DNA of 64,000 nt, from NCBI GenBank assembly GCA_963706535.1, contig CAVPMU010000002.1:62001-126000 (forward strand), given 5' to 3'. Numbering within the stretch: position 1 is the stretch's first letter; the number at the start of each line of letters is the position of its first letter. The stretch is from RPQJ01 sp963706535 (GTDB lineage: Bacteria > Pseudomonadota > Gammaproteobacteria > Steroidobacterales > Steroidobacteraceae). Positions 28,382-37,289 of the stretch are shown piece by piece. The translations under genes and the position numbers were made by a program. The notes under the pieces were generated by a model that saw only the letters and a list, made by a program, of their open reading frames with translations, was not told the DNA's origin and ran no database searches.

Positions 28382-29449
28382 CTACGCCGCGCGCTCGTAC
28401 CAGCCCTTGCTCGAATTGACCACCCGCACGACCAGCAGCATCACGGGCACTTCGATCAATACGCCGACCACGGTCGCGAGCGCGGCGCCGGACTCGAAGC
28501 CGAACAGTGAGATCGCGGCGGCCACTGCGAGTTCGAAGAAATTCGAGGCACCGATGAGCGCCGACGGGCAGGCGACGCTGTGCTTCTCGCCCACCGCGCG
28601 GTTCAGCAGGTAGGCGAGCGACGAGTTGAGGAACACCTGGATCAGGATCGGCACGGCCAGCAGCGCGATGACGAGCGGCTGCTCGAGGATCGCCTCGCCC
28701 TGGAATGCGAACAGCAGCACGAGCGTCGCGAGCAGTGCGCCGATCGACCAGGGGCCGATGCACGCCAGCGTCGCATCGAACCTCGCCTGGCCCCTGCGCA
28801 GCAGGGAGCGGCGCCAGAGTTGCGCGAGAATCACCGGGATGACGATGTAGAGCACGACCGACGTGAACAGCGTGTCCCACGGCACCGTGATCGCGGAGAT
28901 GCCGAGCAGCAGGGCGACGATCGGCGCGAAGGCGAAGATCATGATCACGTCGTTCAGCGCCACCTGTGACAGCGTGAAATACGGGTCACCGTTGGTGAGG
29001 CGGCTCCACACGAAGACCATCGCGGTGCAGGGCGCGGCGGCGAGCAGGATCAGGCCCGCGATGTAGCTGTCGATCTGCTCGGGGGGCAGCAGCGGCGCGA
29101 ACAGGTGACGGATGAAGATCCACGCGAGCAGGGCCATCGAGAACGGCTTGACGAGCCAGTTGATCGCGAGCGTCACGCCGATGCCCTTGACGTGGCTGCG
29201 CACCTGCCCGAGCGCGCCGAAGTCGATTCTGAGCAGCATCGGGATGATCATCACCCAGATCAGCAGGCCGACCGGCAGGTTGACCCGGGCGATTTCCATC
29301 GCCCCGACCGACTGGAACACGGCCGGGAACAGCTGCCCGAGCGCGATCCCGGCCACGATGCACAGGAACACCCAGATCGTGAGGTAGCGCTCGAAGAAGC
29401 TGAGCGGCGCCGCCGCGCGCTTGCCCGCGACCTCGCACTGCGCAGACAC
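28382..29449 (-). CDS. acr3: Arsenite efflux permease, Acr3 family
   Basis: A 355-residue inner-membrane protein with ten predicted transmembrane segments that exports As(III) (and possibly Sb(III)). Recognisable Acr3 blocks are FERYLTIWVFLCIVAGIALG, NLPVGLLIWVMIIPML, the conserved-Cys segment AAAPCTAMVFVWS, and GASNFFELAVAAA near the C-terminus. It is the last gene of an arsR-arsC-acr3 operon and begins 2 bp after the arsC stop. Confidence 0.95.
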   Translation of the reverse strand: MSAQCEVAGKRAAAPLSFFERYLTIWVFLCIVAGIALGQLFPAVFQSVGAMEIARVNLPVGLLIWVMIIPMLLRIDFGALGQVRSHVKGIGVTLAINWLVKPFSMALLAWIFIRHLFAPLLPPEQIDSYIAGLILLAAAPCTAMVFVWSRLTNGDPYFTLSQVALNDVIMIFAFAPIVALLLGISAITVPWDTLFTSVVLYIVIPVILAQLWRRSLLRRGQARFDATLACIGPWSIGALLATLVLLFAFQGEAILEQPLVIALLAVPILIQVFLNSSLAYLLNRAVGEKHSVACPSALIGASNFFELAVAAAISLFGFESGAALATVVGVLIEVPVMLLVVRVVNSSKGWYERAA

Positions 29450-29451
29450 GG

Positions 29452-29958
29452 CTAGGACTTCCCGATCTCGGTGACCTTGCGGGCGAGGGCGAGCTCATCG
29501 AGGCTGCGGATCGGCAGGCTGACGAACAGGCTGATGCGCCGCTCGAGTACGCGGAACGCCTCGTCGAACGCTTTGCGTTGGTCGGCGTCCGTGCCTTCCA
29601 CTGCGGCGGGGTCCGGGATGCCCCAGTGCGCCGTCATCGGCTGGCCGGGCCAGATCGGGCAGACCTCGCCCGCGGCGTTGTCGCAGACCGTGAATACGAA
29701 ATCGAGCGGCGGTGCACCGGGCGCCGCGAACTCGTCCCAGCTCTTGCTGCGCAGTCCCTCGGTCGGGATGCCCGAGCGCTGCAGCAGGTCGAGCGCGAAC
29801 GGGTTCACGCGACCGGTCGGGTGGCTGCCCGCGCTGTATGCACGGAACTGGCCGCGACCGCGTCGGTTCAGCAGCGCCTCGGACAGGATGCTGCGCGCCG
29901 AGTTGCCGATGCACAGGAAAAGTACGTTGTAGGTCTTCTCATCGCCCGCGCTCGTCAT
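29452..29958 (-). CDS. arsC: Arsenate reductase, low-molecular-weight phosphatase type
   Basis: A 168-residue cytosolic enzyme that reduces As(V) to As(III) for export by Acr3. The P-loop CX5R is LCIGNSAR (C16 to R22). The redox cysteines lie in TVCDNAAGEVCPIWPG, as in thioredoxin- or glutaredoxin-linked ArsC of this family. The start is the ATG at 29958, which overlaps the arsR stop (ATGA). It is not the ArsC of plasmid R773 type. Confidence 0.93.
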   Translation of the reverse strand: MTSAGDEKTYNVLFLCIGNSARSILSEALLNRRGRGQFRAYSAGSHPTGRVNPFALDLLQRSGIPTEGLRSKSWDEFAAPGAPPLDFVFTVCDNAAGEVCPIWPGQPMTAHWGIPDPAAVEGTDADQRKAFDEAFRVLERRISLFVSLPIRSLDELALARKVTEIGKS

Positions 29959-30287
29959 GACGTCCTCCGTTTGCGCGCCGGTACGGCGGTGGGCTTGCAG
30001 GGGCGGCCGCCGCAACAGTTGTCGCTCAGGTAGTCGAGCAACGCGTTCATCGCCTCGAAGCTGGCCGAGTAGTAGACGTAGCGGCCTTCGTGGCGGGATT
30101 CCACGAGGCCGGCGTGGCTCAAGGCCTTCACGTGGAACGACAACGTGTTGGCCGGTATGCCGATTCGCTCGGCCAGTTCGCCTGCCGGGACGCCGGCCGG
30201 GCCCGCCTGCACGAGTTCCCGGTATGCCGCGAGGCGGTGCTCCTGGGCGAGTGCGGCGAGTGCCGTGACGGCGAGCTTAGTATCCAT
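29955..30287 (-). CDS. arsR: Arsenic-responsive repressor ArsR, C-terminal cysteine type
   Basis: A 110-residue ArsR/SmtB winged-helix repressor. The DNA-binding helix is PANTLSFHVKALSHAGLV. It lacks the CxC in the DNA-binding helix and instead has a C-terminal NCCGGRPC, the three-cysteine As(III) site type described for Acidithiobacillus ArsR. It is the first gene of arsR-arsC-acr3. A palindrome overlaps its own promoter, consistent with autorepression. Confidence 0.93.
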   Translation of the reverse strand: MDTKLAVTALAALAQEHRLAAYRELVQAGPAGVPAGELAERIGIPANTLSFHVKALSHAGLVESRHEGRYVYYSASFEAMNALLDYLSDNCCGGRPCKPTAVPARKRRTS

Positions 30288-30289
30288 AG

Positions 30290-30305
30290 TTCCAGAATAA
30301 TGGAA
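30290..30305 (-). promoter_or_regulatory. ArsR operator (inverted repeat)
   Basis: TTCCA-N6-TGGAA lies 3 bp upstream of the arsR start, covering a TATTCT-like -10 on the minus strand and directly after TTGATT (-35-like). Position and symmetry fit an autoregulatory ArsR operator. Confidence 0.65.
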
Positions 30306-30351
30306 TCAATAGACCGCGACAAGGTGCAGTCACGCTCCCGAGCGTGACCGC

Positions 30352-30585
30352 TCAGGCGAGCAGCCGCCGGGTCTCCTCCAGCGATGGCACCTTGCCGCTC
30401 ACCTTCACCGTCCCGTCCACGACCAGTGCAGGAGTGAACATCACGCCGAAGTCGGCGTAGCGGGCGACGTCCGTGACCTTCTCGAGTTCGTACTCAACGT
30501 CCAGGTCCCGGGCAGCTTCCTCGGCGACCGCGGTGAGCGCGCGACACTTGGCGCAGCCGGAACCGAGAATCTGGATCTTCATCAT
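30352..30585 (-). CDS. Small thioredoxin-like CxxC protein
   Basis: A 77-residue thioredoxin-fold protein with the active site GSGCAKCRAL (residues 8-17) and the cis-proline segment VMFTPALVVDG. It belongs to the TM0996/MTH895-like small redox group often found beside ArsP/YraQ permeases. It probably supplies thiol reducing power or metalloid transfer for the permease encoded upstream. Two ATGs lie in tandem (MMK); the second may be the start. No signal peptide, so cytosolic. Confidence 0.88.
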   Translation of the reverse strand: MMKIQILGSGCAKCRALTAVAEEAARDLDVEYELEKVTDVARYADFGVMFTPALVVDGTVKVSGKVPSLEETRRLLA

Positions 30586-30615
30586 GGTGGTACTCCCAGG
30601 TGGGCGTCGGGTGCT

Positions 30616-31938
30616 TCAGGCGAACCATGCGCCGTATATCGAACCGCTGACCGTCGCCATGACGACGACCAGTCCGATGTAGGCCAGGGTCTTCTTCAAG
30701 CCGAGAATCGAGTGCAGCACGAGCATCGCCGGCAGGCTGAGCGCCGGACCGGCGAGCAGCAGGGCGAGCGCGGGGCCGGAGCCCATGCCGCTGCCGATCA
30801 GGCCCTGCAGGATCGGCACCTCGGTGAGCGTGGCGAAATACATGAACGCTCCGGCCACGGCGGCGAACAGGTTGGCCCCGATCGAGTTGCCGCCAACCAG
30901 GCCGCTGATCCAGTCGGACGGTATCAACCCTTCATGGCCGGGCCGCCCGAGCAGGAACCCCGCCACCAGCACTCCCGCAAGCAGCAGAGGCACGATCTGT
31001 TTGGTGTAACTCCAGGCCTGGTTGAACCACTCGCCCGCCTCGTCGTCGCGACCTGCCGTGAGCCACGCCAGGCCCAGGGTTGCGACCAGGAATGGCCAGG
31101 TCGGGTGGTCCGGCATGAGGAGGGCGATGCCGATCGTGGCTGCCGCCACGACGGCGATTCGTCGCGGATCGAGCTTGAACCAGCGCCACAGCAGCAGCGC
31201 GAGCACGGCGCCGAACATCGACGTCAGTACCCACTTGACGGAATGCACGGCGGCATAGAAGCCGGTCGTCTGCGCAGCTGCGCCCCAGTTGGCGAACACC
31301 AGGATGCCGACCAGCACGGCGAAGAACGTTGCCGTCTGCCACAGCGGGCGGCCAGCGTCCGCTTCCGGCAGCGCAAACGCGGCGGCCGCCTTCGTCTTTT
31401 CCTCGGCGCGGAACAGGAGTGCCATCGCGAGTCCGATGACGACGGCGAACACCACGGCGCCGATTGCCCTCGCGGCGCCCAACTGCGCCCCGAGCACCTT
31501 GGCCGTCATGACGATGGCGAGCACGTTGATGGCCGGCCCGGAATAGAGGAACGCGGTGGCCGGACCGATGCCGGCGCCCATCCGATAGATGCCGGAAAAG
31601 AGCGGCAGCACCGTGCAGGAGCACACCGCCAGGATCGTCCCGGAAACCGAACCCACTCCGTACGCCAGCGGCTTTGGCGCCCTTGGTCCGAGGTAGCGCA
31701 TGACCGACGCCTGGGAGACGAACGCGGCGATCGCACCGGCGATCCAGAACGCCGGCAACAGGCACAGCACGAAGTGCTCGCGTGCGTACCACTTGGTGAG
31801 TTCGAGCGCTTCGCTCACGGCGCCGTCGAAGCGCGGCTGCCCCACGGGCAGGAAGTAGATGACTGCGAACGCAGCGGCCAGCAGCCCGAAGATCTTGAAC
31901 TCGTGCCGGGCCTGCGGACCGAGGGTGAGGGTCGTCAT
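30616..31938 (-). CDS. ArsP/YraQ-type (UPF0718) membrane permease
   Basis: A 440-residue inner-membrane protein with about ten transmembrane segments in two related halves. The signature is AVCSCTVLPLFSGIYRMGAG in the first half, with FLYSGPAINVLA next to it, and TEVPILQGLIGSGMG in the second. ArsP proteins of this superfamily export trivalent organoarsenicals, but many members are uncharacterised. Its start overlaps the stop of a second arsR (ATGA), which supports a metalloid role. The thioredoxin-like gene follows 30 bp downstream. Confidence 0.85.
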   Translation of the reverse strand: MTTLTLGPQARHEFKIFGLLAAAFAVIYFLPVGQPRFDGAVSEALELTKWYAREHFVLCLLPAFWIAGAIAAFVSQASVMRYLGPRAPKPLAYGVGSVSGTILAVCSCTVLPLFSGIYRMGAGIGPATAFLYSGPAINVLAIVMTAKVLGAQLGAARAIGAVVFAVVIGLAMALLFRAEEKTKAAAAFALPEADAGRPLWQTATFFAVLVGILVFANWGAAAQTTGFYAAVHSVKWVLTSMFGAVLALLLWRWFKLDPRRIAVVAAATIGIALLMPDHPTWPFLVATLGLAWLTAGRDDEAGEWFNQAWSYTKQIVPLLLAGVLVAGFLLGRPGHEGLIPSDWISGLVGGNSIGANLFAAVAGAFMYFATLTEVPILQGLIGSGMGSGPALALLLAGPALSLPAMLVLHSILGLKKTLAYIGLVVVMATVSGSIYGAWFA

Positions 31939-32228
31939 GCGCTGCTCCGCGCACAGTGGCCGTCGAGGCAGCCGATGAATTCCGCGACGCAGGCGAGCTT
32001 CAGGCGATAGAAGACCTGCTGCCCGCGCTTCTCGGAGTCGACGACACCTGCCTCGCGCAGGATGTCGAGGTGTTTCGACGTGGTGGACCAGCCAAGCCCC
32101 GCGGCTGCCACCAGGTCGCAGACGCAGCGCTCGCCGCCCTGCAGCGTCCTGACCAGGGTCAGCCGGGCCGGATTGCCCAGCGCCTTGAAGACGACATCCG
32201 GAGTTGCGCCATTTCGCCTGGATTTCAC
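31935..32228 (-). CDS. arsR: ArsR-family repressor, CVCDL type
   Basis: A 97-residue winged-helix repressor with the classical metalloid site ERCVCDLV in the helix before the recognition helix (WSTTSKHLDILREAGVV). It therefore senses As(III)/Sb(III) differently from the other ArsR at 29955-30287. The start is a GTG at 32228; another GTG 11 codons upstream is possible. It heads arsR-permease-thioredoxin, with a palindrome just upstream. Confidence 0.88.
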   Translation of the reverse strand: MKSRRNGATPDVVFKALGNPARLTLVRTLQGGERCVCDLVAAAGLGWSTTSKHLDILREAGVVDSEKRGQQVFYRLKLACVAEFIGCLDGHCARSSA

Positions 32229-32237
32229 ACGCGAAGT

Positions 32238-32257
32238 ATTTCGCGGATTCACGAAAT
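32238..32257 (-). promoter_or_regulatory. Candidate operator of the second ArsR
   Basis: ATTTCG-N8-CGAAAT lies 9 bp upstream of the GTG start. ATTCG/CGAAT-like half sites at this spacing are common ArsR targets. Confidence 0.5.
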
Positions 32258-32347
32258 GTTCATCAGGGCCTTCCGCAGCCGGGGACGGGCTGGGCCGCCG
32301 CAGCGGGCAGTGTATGACGTTTCCGCGGCAACGCCGCCGGGCCCGAC

Positions 32348-32812
32348 CTAACGCGTGCGCCCTCGCGTTGCGAGCCGTACGGTCTCCTCGAGCGCCTGCA
32401 GGAATCGCGATCGATCCCTGGGACCGAAGGGAGGAGGGCCGCCACCGACGCCGTAGGCGCGCAGGTCCGCCATCAGCTCGCGAGTGGCGAGCGCGTTGCC
32501 GACGTTGTCGTCGGTGAACCGCTTGCCGGACGGGCCGAGCACCATGGCCCCGGCCTTGAGGCTCCGCGACGCCAGCGGGATGTCGGCCGTGACCACGACG
32601 TCGTGCGGCTGCAACTGCTCGACGATCCAGTCGTCGGCCGCGTCGAAAGCACCCGAGACGACCTGCAGGCGCATCCTCGCGCCACGCGGAACCTGCATCG
32701 GCGCGTTCGCGACGTAAACCACCGGCAACCCGTGTCGCTCGGCGACCTTCGCGATCTCTGCCTTGACCGGGCAGGCATCGGCGTCGACGTAGAGGTGCGG
32801 GTCGGTGCTCAC
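32348..32812 (-). CDS. yaiI: YaiI/YqxD family protein (UPF0178)
   Basis: A 154-residue conserved cytosolic protein. The N-terminal LYVDADACPVK and later VVTADIPLA and GPPPFGPRDRSRF are characteristic of UPF0178, which has a PIN-like fold. Biochemical role is unknown. Its ATG overlaps the uup stop (ATGA), so the two are co-translated. Confidence 0.92.
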   Translation of the reverse strand: MSTDPHLYVDADACPVKAEIAKVAERHGLPVVYVANAPMQVPRGARMRLQVVSGAFDAADDWIVEQLQPHDVVVTADIPLASRSLKAGAMVLGPSGKRFTDDNVGNALATRELMADLRAYGVGGGPPPFGPRDRSRFLQALEETVRLATRGRTR

Positions 32813-34644
32813 TGCCGGGCCGCAGTCGACTTCGCATCCAGCGCTTCCCAGCGCTCGTACGCCGTGAGCAGCAGGGCCTCGATCTGGTCGATGCGCGCGG
32901 CGTCCGCCTTCATCCGCGCGGCCCCCTGCCTGTGGTAGTCGGGCCGGCTCATGCTCGCGGTCAGCTCGCGCTGCTCCCGCTCGAGGGCTTCGATCCTCGC
33001 GGGCAGTTCCGCGAGCTCGCGTGTTTCCTTGTACGTGAGCTTCGTGGATGCGCGACCCTGGCTCGACTGGCGGGCGCCGTCGTCACGTCCCGTTCCCGCT
33101 GAAACCGGCGTGCGTGCCTGTGGTGCGGGCGAGGGAGGCGCCACCGGTCGCTGCTGCAGCCAGTCGCTGTAGCCACCGACATATTCCCGCCAGCTGCCGT
33201 CGCCTTCCGCGGCGAGCGTCTGCGTTACGACGTTGTCGAGGAACGCACGGTCGTGGCTCACGAGCAGCACGGTGCCCGGGTAATCCTGGAGCGTGGTTTC
33301 CAGCAGTTCGAGCGAGTCGATGTCGAGGTCGTTGGTCGGCTCGTCCAGCACGAGGATGTTCGCCGGCCGTGCGAACAGGCGCGCGAGCAGCAGGCGATTG
33401 CGTTCGCCGCCCGACAGCATGCTCACGGGCGAGTCGGCACGCTGCGGCGGGAACAGGAAATCGCCGAGGTAACTGACGACGTGCTTGCGCTCGGTGCCGA
33501 TTTCCACCCAGTCCGAGCCGGGCGCAACCGTGTCCGCGACGCTGCGCGCGGGGTCGAGCTGCTCGCGCATCTGGTCGAAGTACGCGACCTGCAGGTTGGT
33601 GCCGAGTCGCACCGTGCCCGAGTCGGGTGCGAGCGCGCCGAGGATGAGCTTGAGCACCGTCGTCTTGCCAGCCCCGTTCGGCCCGACCAGCCCGAGGCGA
33701 TCGCCGCGCATGATGCGCAAGGACAGGTCCTTCACCACGGTGCGCACGCCGAAACGCTTGCAGACGCCCGCGAGCTCGGCGACCAGCTTGCCCGAGCGCT
33801 CGCCGGCGTCGAGCGTGAGGCGTACGCTGCCCATGCGCTCGCGACGGGCCGCGCGTGCGCGGCGCAGGTCTTCGAGCCGGCTCACGCGGCCGGCATTACG
33901 GGTGCGCCGCGCCTCGACGCCCTTGCGGATCCACACCTCCTCCTGCGCCCAGAACTTGTCGAAGCGACGGTGCTCGGTCGCTTCGGCAGCCAGCTCGTCG
34001 CTCTTGCGGCTCTCGTAGGCGGCAAAGTTTCCCGGGTAGGAGCGCAGCAGCCCGCGATCGAGCTCGACGATACGGGTCGCGACCCGGTCGAGGAACGCGC
34101 GGTCGTGCGTGATGACGATGCAGGCCGGGCCCTTGAGCAGCAGGTCCTCGAGCCGGCTGATGCCGTCGATGTCGAGGTGATTGGTGGGTTCGTCGAGCAG
34201 CAGCAGCTGCGGTTCGAGCGCAAGCGCCAGCGCGAGCGCGGCTCGCTTGCGTTCGCCGCCCGAGGCGGCCTCGGGCCGCAGCCCCTCGTCCAGTTCGAAG
34301 CGGTGCAGGAATTCCACCAGCCGCACCTCGGTGCGCCAGCGCTCCCGTTCGTCGGCGATGTGCTCGAATCGCCCGCGGATCGCGAGGCTGTCGCGCAGCG
34401 TCGCTGCACCGGGCAGTTCGGGCTCCTGCTCGATGAGCACGATGCGCAGGCCGTCGCGACGCCGGATCTCGCCGCCGTCGAGCGCCTGCCCGGCGGCGAT
34501 GACCCGCAGCAGGCTCGACTTGCCGGTGCCGTTGCGGCCGATGAGCCCCACGCGCTCGCCGCCGCGCACCGTGAGCGCGGCACGGTCGAGCAGGGGGTGC
34601 AGGCCGAATGCAAGCTCGGCGTCGAGGAGTGTGATGAGCGGCAT
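32809..34644 (-). CDS. uup: ABC-F ATPase Uup
   Basis: About 611 residues, cytosolic, with no membrane segments. Two ABC domains: GRNGTGKSS with SGGERKR and LLLDEPTNHLDID, then GPNGAGKTT with LSGGERNR and LVLDEPTNDLDID. The inter-domain linker is Arg/Lys-rich, and a C-terminal coiled coil (ELPARIEALEREQRELTASM) marks Uup rather than EttA or YheS. ABC-F proteins act on ribosomes; Uup is also tied to transposon precise excision and branch DNA. The start is taken at ATG 34644 (MPLITLLDAE). Confidence 0.93.
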   Translation of the reverse strand: MPLITLLDAELAFGLHPLLDRAALTVRGGERVGLIGRNGTGKSSLLRVIAAGQALDGGEIRRRDGLRIVLIEQEPELPGAATLRDSLAIRGRFEHIADERERWRTEVRLVEFLHRFELDEGLRPEAASGGERKRAALALALALEPQLLLLDEPTNHLDIDGISRLEDLLLKGPACIVITHDRAFLDRVATRIVELDRGLLRSYPGNFAAYESRKSDELAAEATEHRRFDKFWAQEEVWIRKGVEARRTRNAGRVSRLEDLRRARAARRERMGSVRLTLDAGERSGKLVAELAGVCKRFGVRTVVKDLSLRIMRGDRLGLVGPNGAGKTTVLKLILGALAPDSGTVRLGTNLQVAYFDQMREQLDPARSVADTVAPGSDWVEIGTERKHVVSYLGDFLFPPQRADSPVSMLSGGERNRLLLARLFARPANILVLDEPTNDLDIDSLELLETTLQDYPGTVLLVSHDRAFLDNVVTQTLAAEGDGSWREYVGGYSDWLQQRPVAPPSPAPQARTPVSAGTGRDDGARQSSQGRASTKLTYKETRELAELPARIEALEREQRELTASMSRPDYHRQGAARMKADAARIDQIEALLLTAYERWEALDAKSTAARQ

Positions 34645-34656
34645 GAGGGCGCGCAT

Positions 34657-34855
34657 CGTCGCACAGGTCGCGCGACGGGGGCAGTTCGTGTATAGTGGCG
34701 CCCGGGTAGTGACCCTTCACCTTTCCGTGCCTGCTGGCCCGCGCCTTTCCCGGCGCAATACTGGCCTCAAGTTCCCTAAGTCGAAGAGTTTCCGATCCTC
34801 GTGGCGATACCGCCGCGATCGTGTTTGTTTTATTTCAGTAGTGAGTATTTTTTCA
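34657..34855 (+). promoter_or_regulatory. Promoter and long 5' leader of the RRM protein gene
   Basis: A TATAGT element at 34691-34696 could be the -10 of the RRM gene and would give a leader of about 155 nt. The leader ends in an A/T-rich stretch unlike the surrounding DNA. Long untranslated leaders are common in cold-shock RRM genes. I see no classical riboswitch. Confidence 0.4.
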
Positions 34856-35122
34856 ATGAGCAAGATTTACGTTGGCAATCTCCCTTTCTCGGCCGATGAA
34901 GCCGCTGTCCGCACGCTGTTCGGAGCCCATGGCACGGTCGAATCCGTCGCCCTGATCACCGACCGCGACACGGGCCAGCCGCGCGGCTTCGGCTTCGTGG
35001 AGATGTCGAATGCCGATGCCGCCCGTGCCATCCAGGGCCTGAACGGCCACCAGATGGACGGCCGCGCGCTGAAGGTCAACGAGGCACAGCCCAAGACCGA
35101 CCGTCCGCGTCGGTCCTGGTAA
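34856..35122 (+). CDS. RNA-binding protein with single RRM domain
   Basis: An 88-residue RNA-recognition motif protein. RNP2 is IYVGNLPF (residues 4-11) and RNP1 is RGFGFVEM (about 43-50). A short basic tail ends KTDRPRRSW. Such stand-alone RRM proteins in bacteria are often cold-induced and act as RNA chaperones. It is followed by a strong terminator and preceded by a long leader, so it is probably monocistronic. Confidence 0.93.
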   Translation: MSKIYVGNLPFSADEAAVRTLFGAHGTVESVALITDRDTGQPRGFGFVEMSNADAARAIQGLNGHQMDGRALKVNEAQPKTDRPRRSW

Positions 35123-35162
35123 GCACTGCCGCGGGCTGTTCGCAGCCCGGCGACAAGTGACG

Positions 35163-35197
35163 ACGACGCCCCGGCAACGGGGCGTCGTTTTTTTTTT
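35163..35197 (+). terminator. Terminator of RRM protein gene
   Basis: ACGACGCCCCG and CGGGGCGTCGT pair over 11 bp with a GCAA loop, followed by a run of ten T residues. Confidence 0.95.
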
Positions 35198-35341
35198 GCC
35201 CCTGGAACCCGGTACGGCAAACCCTCATGAATTGCTGCGGTGCACGCTGGTGTGATCGGGCGCCGACGGCCAGTTGATCGGCCCGGAGGCGAACCGCGCA
35301 CGGAACAGCACTGACGAGTTGCGCGGGGCGGGGGAGGTGTC

Positions 35342-37117
35342 GTGGACGATCGGATCGCTCGTCTCGAATCCACCATGGCGCGACTCGGGTCGGCCGTCGA
35401 GTCGCTGCAGCGGCGGGTCGAACTGCTGGAAGCGCTCTCCTCCGGCACGGCGGATGCTGCAGTCGACGCTGGTGCCGGCGAGGCGAGCCGGGAGCCGCCG
35501 AAGCCACCGCCGGCCAGCCTTGCCAGGAGGGACCCCTACGATCCAATCGTGGTCCTTTCGCTGATCGGGCGACTCTTCCTCGTGCTCGCCGGCGGATTCT
35601 TCCTGCGGGCGATGACCGAGGCCGGTGTGCTCGCAGCGGAAATCGGCGTCGGCCTGGCGTTCGTGTACGGACTCGCCTGGCTCGTACTCGCGGACCGGGC
35701 CGGCCGGCGCGGGCAGGTGACGAGCGCCGTGTTCCATGCGCTCGCGGCGGCGTTGGTCGCGTTCCCGCTGCTGGTCGAGGCGACGACGAGGTTCAAGGTG
35801 TTGACCGGTGCGGGCGGCGCCCTCGGCCTCGCCCTGCTGACTGTCGGGCTGTTCCTCGTCGCGTGGCGCCAGCGACTGCGCGCGATCGCGTGGGTCACGA
35901 TCGTGGCGGCGTTGCCGACCAGCCTGGTCCTGCTGGTCGAGGCCGGGGTCGTCGTACCGATCGGCCTGTACCTGGTCGCACTCGGCGTGGCGACGTTGTG
36001 GCTCGGCTACGCGTTAGGCTGGACCGCGCTGCGCTGGCCCGTGGCCTTGACGGCCGACATCGTCGTCGCCGGCGTGACCATGCGTGCATTGGCGCCCGGG
36101 CACCTGGTCGTCCCCCACGTTGCGATGTTGTTGCAGTGGGCATTGATCGGCGCTTACCTCGTCAGCGTCGCGATCCGCACCTTCGTCCGCGGCCGCAGCG
36201 TGACCCCGTTCGAAATCGTGCAGACCGCAGCGGCGCTGCTGGTCGGATTCGGTGGCACCGTCTTCCTCACGCGGGCCAACGGGTCGATTCCCGCGGCGGT
36301 CGGCTTGACCAGCGTGGTCCTCGGTGCGACCTGCTACGGCGTCGCTCGTGTTTTCATCGGCCGGCGTGCGGACCTCGAGCGGAACCTGTACTTCTATACG
36401 TCGCTGGCGCTCGTGCTCGTGCTGGCGGGGTGCGCGCTGGCCCTGCGCGCGCAGTGGCTCGGCGTGGTGTTTGCCGTACTCGGCGCGGCAGCCACGGCAG
36501 CCTGGTCCCGCGAGGGGCGGCCCTACCTGCTGCTCCATGGCGCGATCTACATCGTGGCGGCCAGCATCGCGTCCGGTGCGCTCGGCTACAGCGCCTGGGC
36601 GCTTCTGTCGGCGCCGGTCGAGGCCTGGGCCGTGCCGCGCGCAATCATGCTGGTCGTGCTCATCGCTGCCGCGTCGTCGGCTGGACTCGCGGCCGCACGT
36701 CCGCGGCCGGATGACGCGGTGCTCGCGAGCGGGCTCAAGCTCGTCCTCGCCCTGTGCGTAGTGGTGCTGGCCAGCGGTTGGCTCATCGGCAACCTCGCCC
36801 TCGTCGCAGCCGGGCCGGCCGATCGCAGGGTGGACCTCGGTGCGCTCGCCACGGTGCGCACGATCGTGCTCGCCGTCGCAGCCCTCGTGATCGCGTGGAT
36901 CGGCAGGCATTCCCGGTTCCGCGAGTGGGCGTGGCTGGTCTATCCGCTGCTGGTCGCGGTCGGCCTCAAGATGGTGGCCCAGGACTTCAACTACTCGCGT
37001 CCCGCGACGCTGTTCATCGCGCTGGCCGTCTACGGTGCAGCGCTCATCGTGGCGCCGCGCCTCCGCAGGGGCGGCCCCGCTGCGCATGTCCGAAACACGC
37101 CTGCACAAATCCCCTAG
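35342..37117 (+). CDS. Large polytopic membrane protein (DUF2339-like), unknown function
   Basis: A 591-residue protein. Residues 1-35 are a short coiled coil (DDRIARLESTMARLG), followed by a Pro/Ala-rich linker and about 15-17 hydrophobic segments from residue 63 to the end. Layout resembles DUF2339-type membrane proteins: N-terminal coiled coil, then many helices without charged catalytic motifs. I see no enzyme signature. The GTG at 35342 has GGGAGG 6-7 bp upstream. It stands alone between the RRM gene and the cytochrome operon. Confidence 0.7.
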   Translation: MDDRIARLESTMARLGSAVESLQRRVELLEALSSGTADAAVDAGAGEASREPPKPPPASLARRDPYDPIVVLSLIGRLFLVLAGGFFLRAMTEAGVLAAEIGVGLAFVYGLAWLVLADRAGRRGQVTSAVFHALAAALVAFPLLVEATTRFKVLTGAGGALGLALLTVGLFLVAWRQRLRAIAWVTIVAALPTSLVLLVEAGVVVPIGLYLVALGVATLWLGYALGWTALRWPVALTADIVVAGVTMRALAPGHLVVPHVAMLLQWALIGAYLVSVAIRTFVRGRSVTPFEIVQTAAALLVGFGGTVFLTRANGSIPAAVGLTSVVLGATCYGVARVFIGRRADLERNLYFYTSLALVLVLAGCALALRAQWLGVVFAVLGAAATAAWSREGRPYLLLHGAIYIVAASIASGALGYSAWALLSAPVEAWAVPRAIMLVVLIAAASSAGLAAARPRPDDAVLASGLKLVLALCVVVLASGWLIGNLALVAAGPADRRVDLGALATVRTIVLAVAALVIAWIGRHSRFREWAWLVYPLLVAVGLKMVAQDFNYSRPATLFIALAVYGAALIVAPRLRRGGPAAHVRNTPAQIP

Positions 37118-37289
37118 ATCACCCGGCCTGCGAAAAAACTAACATCGGGCAAAACCAGCCTGCGTCCTGGCCAGACTACCCAGGGGGAGCGCGTGCACAT
37201 CGACCACACTGCGAGGCATATGCATCGGCTGTCGACCGGCCTCCATCGCGCTGACCGCGCCCTGCCCACACTGCCGGGAGGGCCAGGCC

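Noticed and set aside
37118..37289. FNR, ArcA or sigma54 site before the octahaem/NrfD operon
   Set aside because: No TTGAT-N4-ATCAA and no GG-N10-GC element with acceptable flanks is visible.
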